Part shown: positions 56,313 through 64,000 of the stretch, in pieces | Numbering within the stretch: the first letter of the stretch is position 1 | Layout: every line of letters begins with the position of its first letter | Origin: Nipponacmea schrenckii | Taxonomy: Eukaryota; Mollusca; Gastropoda; Lottiidae | Direction: 5' to 3' | NCBI GenBank assembly: GCA_030562195.1 | Contig: CM060199.1 | Coordinates: 39,762,338 to 39,826,337 of the forward strand | DNA length: 64,000 nucleotides | Notes under the pieces: generated by a model | What the model was told of the DNA's origin: nothing | Databases searched by the model: none | The model's input: only the letters and a program-made list of their open reading frames with translations | Program-made: the position numbers and the translations under genes

Positions 56313-56444
56313 CTTTATTGACGTTAATTCTAATACACCTGTTGTATCTTTGAAACATCCACCGGATGCAAAAATCTCAATTCTCCGCTCCGCTATCAAT
56401 GTAACACTTGGAATAATTGGAATCGCTTTCGGTACCAGTGGATC
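56313..56444 (-). CDS. candidate internal exon, unknown product
   Basis: The strongest coding candidate in the window. On the minus strand a good acceptor (CTCTTTTAATTTCAG) and a consensus donor (AAAG|GTAAGAAAT) enclose exactly 132 nt (44 codons), phase 0 at both ends. The other two frames contain stops. The translation opens DPLVPKAIPIIPSVTLIAER and continues RIEIFASGGCFKDTTGV, a proline- and isoleucine-rich, beta-like composition with one cysteine. It is phase-compatible with the possible first exon at 61589-61675. I do not recognise the family; an extracellular repeat domain is a guess. Confidence 0.55.
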
Positions 56445-56659
56445 CTGAAATTAAAAGAGTTAGTTATTTTCTACAGTTAATGGTGCTGTTATTAATTGAA
56501 TTGGAAATATCAAGGTCGTCATAGTTAGGTCACTTCCTGTTATTGTAATCCGTTTTTGAACAAATAGAGATTAAGAAAGCAACTGAATCATTTTCAAGAA
56601 ATTTATTACGACCATTTATTGATTATTAAATGAATACTGCATCATGAACACAAAATCTA

Positions 56660-56915
56660 AAAAATTTAAAAACCTGGCCAATAAGAGTATATATTCATCA
56701 GTAGATATACTTGCTACCATAAACAACATAACAAATAAATAAATATCCAGAAATCTTAGTAATTTTCTATAAAAATGCATTTGTTTATTGTACAGCACCT
56801 AATAAATTGATTACGCGTTTTTCAATCAGTTCGGCGATTTTTACAGATTTTACAGGGATTGTGTTACTTGAAAACTCATATTTTATGTTCGTTCTAAAAA
56901 AACAGCATCACTTTA
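56660..56915. mobile_element. TTAA-MITE relative, third copy
   Basis: Shares CTGGCCAATAAGAG, ATTCATCAGTAGATATAC, CTTAGTAATTTTCTATAAAA, ACCTAATAAATTGATTACGC, TTTTACAGGGATTGTGTTAC and the right end CAGCATCACTTTA with the copies at 10543 and 26392. The TTAA ends are eroded. Frames at 56616-57052 overlap it and are incidental. Confidence 0.65.
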
Positions 56916-57330
56916 CTTTATTGAGAGATAAGGCTTCAAAATTGGTAATAAAATGTTCAGAAGGAAGTAAGATATCCAACACCAACACGTCCTGGGGCAC
57001 ATCAGAAAGGGTATCTTATTACAGATATAAAAGTCAAATATGCTTCTGGTAAACTTATCTGAACTGGAAAGCGGACTACCACGACGACAGGTGTAGAATC
57101 TTAGGCGATACATGCAACGCTTATGAACATAATTAAGGTCTTCTACAGCAATTATCCGCATGTATTCTGTAGCGGCAGTAATAGAAAATCGAGGCAGTAA
57201 GAAGATCGCAACGACATCCTGAACACGGAATATGAAACATGGACCACCGCATGGTAAAACGGAAGACATTGAAGGCTAAACATACGGAAGATAATGGATA
57301 CAACTGTATTAACATCTTGTTCTTTTGCCT
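56916..57330. other. spacer, slightly GC-richer
   Basis: Open frames of 60-126 codons on the minus strand (56913-57532) overlap one another and the adjoining duplication. No one frame has splice support. Confidence 0.35.
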
Positions 57331-57520
57331 GATGATGACAATGATAAATTAGTAGATGATAAACACGTAACTTGTAAAGGTAGAGAGAAAAGTATGATAC
57401 ACCTTTACTAACTGAGAGCACGAGCGATGATGACAATGATAAATTAGTAGATGATAAACACGTAACTTGTAAAGGTAGAGAGAAAAGTATGATACACCTT
57501 AAGTAGCTGAGAGCACTAGC
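57331..57520. repeat. 95-bp direct duplication
   Basis: Two adjacent copies (57331-57425 and 57426-57520) differ at only a few bases. They contain GATGATGACAATGATAAATT, ACACGTAACTTGTAAAGGTA and AAGTATGATACACCTT. This looks like a recent two-copy event and may be the seed of a tandem array. Confidence 0.93.
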
Positions 57521-58291
57521 GATCACGAACACTTTACGTAAAATTCAAAGAACGTGAGAAACGGATAGCAACGTGATATCACTCGTTATTAACCTGGGTC
57601 ATTATGTAATAAAAAAAAGTTAAAAACGTGATCAAACAATCTCTTGATAGATGCTTATTCTTTCTTCAACGATTCACAATAATCGCATTTTCCGCAGCAT
57701 ATCAAATCACGATTTTAATCAATGTTTTTTGAGACAAGAATAAAAGTAATAAATGCTGAAGGAGATGCTGAACTAAGTTTCTTGACGAACATATTAACCA
57801 AATTATTCTCGCTTTCTTCACTAAACGTTCAATGGTTTATCAGCTTCACAGGCTTGGGCGATCCAATATCCAATTTGAAGTAGCAAGAGAAAAACAATAA
57901 TTTGTCTTTTGTCGCAAGCACAGAAACTAATTGACGCGGGTGAAGGCATGTATACAATTAGGCGTAAGTAGGAAGAATTGAAGACTTAACTCACTGCACT
58001 GACTTTAATTATTGCCCTGAATGCACCCAGTCAAACTTTTCCTACAAAAATCAGAAAAAGAGAAACCTTCAAAATACCGAGTCTAGAGAACGGGAGACAA
58101 TCCCAACCGCTGTCACAAATATGTATTACCCGGTTGAACTTTGTGCCATGCATTTTGCACCCACAAAATTACACACATAACTGGAAGGCGCTATCACTAG
58201 GCGCTGTAAATTTTTTTTCCATTAATAACGCAACCAAGATGTTTCCAAAAAAAATTTGACTTCTACTAGATTTTAATTGGAACTGAAATAA
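57521..58291. other. AT-rich DNA with a spliceable closed segment
   Basis: Holds the non-coding exon candidate at 57995-58041. Nothing else is recognised. Confidence 0.35.
57995..58041 (-). other. spliceable segment with no open frame
   Basis: On the minus strand a very strong acceptor (TTTCTCTTTTTCTGATT then TTTGTAG) is followed after 47 nt by a donor (TGCA|GTGAGTTAAG). All three frames contain a stop, so if spliced it is untranslated or non-coding RNA. Confidence 0.3.
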
Positions 58292-58385
58292 AATGAATGG
58301 AGTTTTACGTCCTACTTTTCTGTACCTAATGGGCTAATGAAGACAGGCAACGCCATGCAGTGTTCAATAAGGGAAATATATTGGA
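58292..58385 (-). mobile_element. SINE-A 3' part, minus
   Basis: AATGGAGTTTTACGTCCTAC, then TTTTCTGTACCTAATGGGCT, AATGAAGACAGGCAACGCCA and TGCAGTGTTCAATAAGGGAA. This is one of the copies closest to the consensus. Confidence 0.8.
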
Positions 58386-59244
58386 TTAACACAAAAAAAG
58401 AAAGCAAAACCGCTGTCAATAGATAGTAAAACGCTCTCCATTTCATTCCATGTATAATAATACAACGATGATTTCTTCCCATACAACCGTGTCATTGATT
58501 TCAGTAGCAAGTCAGACGGAGCGAATATCTACCTATTATTATTAATATAATTAATATCAAGACCATTCTTATTAAATTAAGTTTCAGATTGTCTTATAAA
58601 TATGCATTTCTCATTACCGGTACCTTTAATTAATAGATATAGGTAACCAAAAGTCGTTCGTTCACTGATACACTTAAAGTTGACTACTTTTGTTAGTAAG
58701 GCTTAGATCAATAAACTCTATGTAGGTGGTTAAAGAGATATCAAAATATATATACAAACGTTCTCCTTCTTATTGTGTTATTTCACTGGGGTCAGTTTTA
58801 CGGAATCTTGACGTTCGTCAATGATTTCAATCACTTCTTTCAAGCAAGTAAAATGTTAGAATTAAAATTGAAGAGTTAATAAGAGTCGGTGTTTGTCAGT
58901 AATTGAGATTTATTTCGTCGATTTACTGCACTTCCAATGTAATTATATCAATTTATCTTTGATTAGAGCAGGTTTAGTTTAAGATTTTTTGATCTGAGTA
59001 CGCCAGAAGCATAAAGCCAACATCGTAAAGTACACGAACCACACTATAATGATTCGAATAACGGTAGTGTAGTTGTTTGAACACTGTTGAGAGTAGCTGT
59101 AAAGTAAAATAGAAGCCTAAAGAACGTTTCGATATTAAGTAGAATTATACCATAATATGGGCAATTTCTTTTGATATTTCCCTTGTATAAACGGACGGGC
59201 GGCGCATATTCGTTTTATAAATCGTTTAAATCGATGTTTTATTC
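58386..59244. other. AT-rich spacer
   Basis: Nothing recognised. Confidence 0.4.
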
Positions 59245-59296
59245 GTTAACCGATTTCAAGCATCGGCCTTTGGGCTCGTCATTACAATCGGTTAAC
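59245..59296. repeat. 11-bp perfect inverted repeat with GC-rich loop
   Basis: GTTAACCGATT at 59245-59255 and its exact complement at 59286-59296 enclose a 30-nt loop that contains ATCGGCCTTTGGGCTCG, itself able to pair internally. It may be a terminal hairpin of a transposon or a structured RNA. Confidence 0.75.
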
Positions 59297-59376
59297 TCAT
59301 GGTGCGTGCTCTGAGGATTACCAAAAATTTATCACTTCTGTTTTAAAACTGTTTTTAAACAGTGTGCAGTGAGGTG

Positions 59377-59649
59377 TTAATTTTCCCTTAGTCTAAGTAT
59401 TCTGCGAGTTTTATTTGTTGAGAGCGTTTCAAAAAGCATAACCTGTCTCAAAGGTGGCCGAAAACTAAGCACATTCTCCACGTTAATCCCTCGGTTATAT
59501 GCGGTTTTAAAACCTCTAGGCATCATCTCGACCTTTGTCTCGACCAAATCTGAAGAACTCAAGCAAACAACAGAGCTTAGTTTTCGAGCATATGTCAATG
59601 AGAGGTCGTCGTTTGTGACTCCGGCTTTCAATTGGACACTTTTATAACA
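59377..59649 (-). CDS. candidate terminal exon, unknown product
   Basis: On the minus strand a pyrimidine-rich acceptor (TTGTCTTGTGCTATATAG) precedes two nucleotides and about 89 codons to a TAA. The translation includes SVQLKAGVTNDDLSLTYARK and VENVLSFRPPLRQVMLFETL and is less AT-biased than its surroundings. A donor-like GACAG|GTTATG lies inside, so the exon could be shorter. The frame also has an ATG at 59667. The product is not recognised. Confidence 0.35.
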   Translation of the reverse strand, partial: CYKSVQLKAGVTNDDLSLTYARKLSSVVCLSSSDLVETKVEMMPRGFKTAYNRGINVENVLSFRPPLRQVMLFETLSTNKTRRILRLREN

Positions 59650-59784
59650 TAGGCCTATATAGCACAAGACAATAATCGCTTCTAAATGCCGTTTAAATCT
59701 TATACTATAAAAATATTTATGCTGATGATGTGTAGTTATTAGTCCATCAATCTATAGGCCCTAGGGCCAGCACTAAAAAATCAA

Positions 59785-60080
59785 AGAAAGAAAAGAAACA
59801 AACAACTATATTTTACAAGGACAACAACTTAGTTCACAAGTCCTCCGTGACAGGGATCCTTTCTACCAGCTGGTCCTTAGACAAACCATCCGCATCTATT
59901 TACAGCTGGGTTGACTGGAATTATGAGTGAAGATGACTTATTCAAGGTCATCGGACTTTCACACACTGATCGAGATTAGAACTCACGTCCGACATTTTCA
60001 ACGTATCCAAGCAAATGACGTCATGACGTAAAGAACCAGCACTCTAACCGACTGTGATATGGAACCTCACTGTCTGCTGC
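59785..60080 (-). mobile_element. SINE-B with the best-preserved head
   Basis: The 3' tail (AAAGAAAAGAAACAAACAAC) is at the left, the body follows (CACAAGTCCTCCGTGACAGG; part of the FGG-like TTGATCTTTCCCGG block is deleted), and the head is at the right. On the minus strand the head reads TATCACAGTCGGTTAGAG (A box) and GTGAGTTCTAATCTCG (B box), matching a tRNA-type internal promoter. GACGTCATGACGTCA lies between them. This copy identifies the origin of the 29-bp array at 41269. Confidence 0.85.
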
Positions 60081-60411
60081 TATTAAAGTTACAATCAACT
60101 ATGTTTTATTGGTTTTTACCTACAGTATCATTAATTCTAAACTGGGACAGTTAACGTTTTAAAATCTTTCGAGGATTTCGAAGATTATTCACGTTAAGAA
60201 ATATTAATGGCTGATTTAAAAACGTGACAAGTCCATTGAGAAAGTAAGAAAATAAAGTTTACAGAAATCATAAATCATGTAATCATCAGGAGATTTGAGT
60301 TTCTATCGAATTTAATCTCGACTAACGATATATGTTATTTTGTGGTACAGAATCAGATCGTCAAGATGAGATAGAGACTGCCCCTGTATAGTAAGCATTA
60401 CACTACATCCC
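60081..60411. other. AT-rich spacer
   Basis: Nothing recognised. Confidence 0.4.
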
Positions 60412-60645
60412 CGGAGCCGCGATGACTGAGTAAGACGCTTGCTCGCTAGCCTTAAGGTTCAGAAAGGAGCGTCTAGTCGTTTGGATAGGACAATAAAGCT
60501 AGACCCCGTGTTCTACAGGCTGTTCACGTTAAAGATCTGGAAATCGTAAAAGGGGTAGGCTTATGCCACGGTTCTGATAAATTTTACCTTATTGCACACT
60601 GCATGGCATTTCCAGTATTCATAAAGCCCATATGGTGTTACGACA
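60412..60645 (+). mobile_element. SINE-A, internally deleted
   Basis: The head GGAGCCGCGATGACTGAGTA, then AGACGCTTGCTCGCTAGCCT, joins directly to AGGAGCGTCTAGTCGTTTGG, skipping the B-box region. It continues to GTTCACGTTAAAGATCTGG and CATTGCACACTGCATGGC; the 3' end is eroded. Confidence 0.8.
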
Positions 60646-60717
60646 CCCACACTGTATCTATATGTCTGTCGCTCGGTGTCCCACCCACTCAGTAAACATT
60701 GTTAATCTAATTTATTT

Positions 60718-61040
60718 TCGATGGGTCAGAATTAGGTCTAATACACAAGGACATGGTCATGTCTAACATTCAGTCCTTAGAGTCAAACATAGACTCTTTA
60801 TTTTACATGGGTTAGAATTAGTGTCTAATACTAAGGACATGGTCCTGTCTAACATTCAGTCAATAGAGACAAACATAGACTCTTTATTTTACATGGGTAA
60901 GAATTAGGTCCAATACACAAGGACATGGTCATGTCTAACATTCAGTCCATGGGGACAAACATAGACTCTTTATTTTACATGGGTCAGAATTAGGTTTAAT
61001 ACACAAAGACATGATCCTGTCTAACATTCAGTCCATGGGC
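60718..61040 (-). repeat. 86-bp satellite, locus 2 (minus)
   Basis: About 3.7 copies of the unit seen at 12766-13600, reversed: TAGACTCTTTATTTTACATG, GGTCAGAATTAGGTC, ACACAAGGACATGGTC and TCTAACATTCAGTCC. It starts 70 bp after the SINE-A copy. Confidence 0.93.
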
Positions 61041-61588
61041 AATAGAATGGATGAAAAAAACCACAATATTTGAATATACAATTCGTCTAAAAATAGCTCC
61101 CGTGTGACCACCTCCCGCCCCGTCCCACCATACACACAATGAACAGGGTCTCAAACAACAGTTCAGTATGTGTCTTTTTTATTCATCTTTCACGTTCATT
61201 CTGCCATGTCAAATTGTATGTCCTATTTTTATTGTAATATCAATATTTTTAAATAATAGAATTCTGATTAAATAAAAGTCTTATTAATTAACCTCCTTTT
61301 AGAAAATATGTCGTCATGTTGTCCCATCTATAACCAAACCACACAAAACGAAGTAAACACGCATTCTTATCAAAGTCGGTAGACTATTAAAATAACAAAA
61401 ATTAAATGTAAATTTATAAATGGCCTCACTGAAAATTCAAATTGATAGTTGAAAGAACCAGACTAGATAAATCCTTACATCAAATTGACTCAACATCTGA
61501 CAAGCAACATTATCAGAGATGAATCCTGTCGATTGTATTTGACGAGGCGATTGAATACGGAGATGTGATTTGAAACTGGATTACTTAC
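61041..61588. other. AT-rich spacer
   Basis: A minus-strand donor-like GAT|GTAAGGA at about 61484 follows a good acceptor (TTGCTTGTCAG), enclosing only 18 nt. Nothing else is recognised. Confidence 0.35.
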
Positions 61589-61675
61589 AGATATGTATAT
61601 AGACGAGTATAGAATAATCTTATTTATTCGTACTTTTTCACTCGATGAAAAGAAACATTGGCGATTTGATGCCAT
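61589..61675 (-). CDS. possible first exon
   Basis: On the minus strand an ATG in a strong context (CTACAATGG) opens 29 codons, beginning MASNRQCFFSSSEKVRINKI, and runs into a consensus donor (ATCT|GTAAGTAAT) in phase 0. The phase agrees with the exon at 56313-56444, 5.1 kb downstream on the same strand. No signal peptide is evident. The peptide is short and unrecognised, so this is only a working model. Confidence 0.3.
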
Positions 61676-62847
61676 TGTAGTAAAATACTCTATTTACTTT
61701 AGCTATTTCTTTAGAATAATAATAATACGTGTGGCGTTTAATTGCAAATAACTGTCATTGCCGCATCACCAAAACATTGAGCGTAGTAATCCGCCATAGG
61801 GTAACAGTTCAAATATTTCCTTGCATCAAATTATCATCAAGAGTACACGATATGGTGTAAAACTCCATTCAATTAAATTGTATTCTCAAAAATGATGAAC
61901 AAGGGATGAGAATTTGATTTCAGAAGTTGTTCACCCAACTGTACTGCAGAGCATAGTTTTAACCCAATGGAAACGAATGGATATCACAATAGTAAATGAA
62001 TATCAACACAGGGAGTCAACGAACCTGTAGAAGGAGTTAAATTTGACGTTTCACTTGGGTTATCTGGAACGTTTAAGATATATGACAGGCGATCGTGAAC
62101 CGAGCAACCCTCGGTGGATAAAGGTGAGTCAATACTATTGGATAGTCCTATTGTTTCTGGTCAATAGCTACAGTTCTACGTCTTCCTACTTCTTATCCAC
62201 ATAAATAGTACATTATAATACAAATAATACAACGTGTGTCGCACTAATAAAGAGAGGTCCATCAGAGATTTGTTTCTTGGATAAACATGAAAAATCTATT
62301 TTCGAATGAAAACATTCAGTATAAAAACCGTTGCGTGACTATCACCATGTTTAAATTCATTTAAATAAACCCGATTAGCTGACGCGTCAAGAGGCAAATA
62401 GCATTTATATCCAACCTACCTTACGGCCATTCTGAAATTGCGTTTGATGTTTTTTTTTATTCAAATCGATTCTTTTTTAAATGAGCTGATAAGATTTGTT
62501 TTCCACCGTTCAAATGAATGATGAAAGTGACGTTGTTCGCCCAGCAGCTATAGCGATCTATTAAAATTGCCTTTGATATATTCCTTGACTTACTACAATT
62601 AATTCCATATTTTTCTTGTATTTTAATGTCTTCTGTTATCCGACATCCTATCACGAGGGCAAATTAAACGTATTATTGGCGTTTTTTTGTTTGTACAAGA
62701 TCATTATGTACCATAATATTTTTTTAAACACCTTGTATAAGATATTACCAGTTATTGATTGTGGGTGTCGTTTAGAACTCTTGTTACACCTATAAATACG
62801 TTCAATAGACAGTTATTGTTGAAGCGGTTAATAATAATAATAAACTC
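61676..62847. other. AT-rich DNA with an exon-like island
   Basis: At 62016-62122 splice-like signals occur on both strands: on plus, acceptor AATATCAACACAG and donor ATAAAG|GTGAGTC; on minus, acceptor AACGTTCCAG at about 62073. Open frames exist on each strand but none spans cleanly from acceptor to donor. An ACCGAG-CAACC-CTCGGT hairpin lies at about 62098-62114. The rest is unrecognised. Confidence 0.35.
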
Positions 62848-63400
62848 TTTATTTTACATAGGTCAGAATTATGTCCAATACACCCGAAGTGATCCTGTCT
62901 AACATTCAGTCCATGGAGACAATAACAGACTCTTTATTTTACATGGGTCAGAATTAGGTTCAATACACGAGGACATGGTCCTGTCTAACATTCGGTCCAT
63001 AGAGACAAACATGGACTCTTTATTTTACATGGGTCAGAATTAGGTCCAATACACACCCAGAAGATGAGTCCATGTCTAACATTCAGTCCCAATGGAGACA
63101 AACATAGACTCTTTATTTTACATGGGTCAGAATTAGGTCCAATACACAAGGACATGGTCCTGTCTAACATTCAGCCCATAGAGACAAACATAGACTCTTT
63201 ATTTTACATGGGTCAGAATTAGGTTCAATACACGAGGACATGGTCCTGTCTAACATTCGGCCCATAGAGACAAACATGGACTCTTTATTTTACATGGGTC
63301 AGAATCAGGTCCAATACACCAGAACATGGTCCAGTCTAACATTCAGCCCATGGAGACAAACATAGACTCTTTATTTAACATGGGTCAGAATTGGGACCAA
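62848..63400 (-). repeat. 86-bp satellite, locus 3 (minus)
   Basis: About 6.4 copies, same orientation as locus 2 and opposite to locus 1. The left edge reads TAATAATAATAATAAACTCTTT. Units are close to the consensus, and one has a short expansion near 63055. The frame at 62985-63170 is incidental. Confidence 0.95.
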
Positions 63401-64000
63401 TTCATGGATCTAACTTTCATTTTGCATGTTTGATATGAATGAAAGATTTATCTTATTCTGTTTTAAATGATAATTGATTCTATGTTTTATGTATTGCCTA
63501 TTCAGAATACTTTCCTTGTTTTATACGTCTCAGAAAACTGCACAAATTTTATTTTATTAGTTATATTTTGTTTTTTAACTTATTTATTAAAATTTTAATT
63601 ATATTGTGTCTCATAACCTCACTTTGCCTAATTTAAAGTTTCGAAATATTCTTATAAATTATTAACTAATTGATATTATTATTATTATTATTATTATTAT
63701 TCATAAAATGACCATTATCTCAACACTGCACGTTCTTTATGCTCAGCATAGTTCAGATGTTACTATTCTGAACTTATTCTTGTACTATTCAGAAGTTACT
63801 ATTCAACAGACGGCACTGAAATAGGATTAAAGTGAAGTTCACTATAGAGTAAGATGTAAAAAATCATAGTGGTTTACCACCAAGGTAAAGATTTTGTACC
63901 GGGGTTGTAAAAACGTGAGTTACTTGACTTGAAAATGTGCACTACCTGGGGCCAACCAGACCGCGGTAACAGTCAATTCAAACGACCAAACGGTTAATCA
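63401..64000. other. AT-rich spacer to window end
   Basis: Contains a short (ATT)n run at 63676-63701. No gene is seen. Confidence 0.5.

Noticed and set aside
56913..57532. 118- and 126-codon minus-strand frames
   Set aside because: They overlap each other in different frames and cross the 95-bp duplication and a MITE end, with no splice or start evidence.

Overview
The window looks like non-coding DNA from a large, AT-rich animal genome. Introns, dispersed short retroposons, MITEs and very many minisatellites suggest a marine invertebrate. A mollusc is my best guess, but no recognisable gene proves it. There are no operons, bacterial-type genes, rRNAs, CRISPR arrays or convincing intact tRNA genes. 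About 11 kb (roughly 17%) is tandem repeat, in about twenty separate arrays with units from 3 to 121 bp.

Layout. 1-1961 is a 37-bp satellite built on a 14-bp palindrome. 3.2-6.1 kb holds several copies of a tRNA-headed SINE (here SINE-A). 6.6-10.9 kb carries candidate exons on both strands, a large inverted repeat and a TTAA-flanked MITE. 12.8-17.2 kb has three arrays and a very clean polyadenylated retrocopy (14071-14247). 21.3-26 kb is a run of five arrays. 26.4-33.2 kb has two TTAA MITEs, a hAT-like MITE and two arrays. 34.3 kb has a good cysteine-rich candidate exon. 37.5-44.4 kb holds a TTAA MITE and four arrays, one of which (41269-41740) is amplified from the Pol III head of a second SINE (SINE-B). 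46-54 kb has more SINEs, an inverted repeat, a 49-bp array of hairpins and a 36-bp array. 54.5-62.2 kb is the most exon-like part. 60.7-63.4 kb carries two inverted copies of the 86-bp satellite also found at 12.8 kb.

Genes. No complete gene can be assembled. The best coding evidence is a set of short exon candidates with consensus splice sites and a single open frame: 56313-56444 and 34309-34496 on the minus strand, 55800-55974 on the plus strand, and weaker ones at 6636-6716, 9196-9274, 9801-9883, 42907-43021, 50764-50927, 59377-59649 and 61589-61675. They may belong to long genes with introns of many kilobases that run through the window. Their products are not recognised. Most longer open frames are by-products of tandem repeats whose unit is divisible by three, or lie inside SINEs and MITEs.

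Common themes. Several unrelated-looking arrays share the core GAAACGTT or its complement. Two array families recur at distant sites. At least one array is visibly derived from a SINE. The region records repeated local amplification of pieces of mobile elements.
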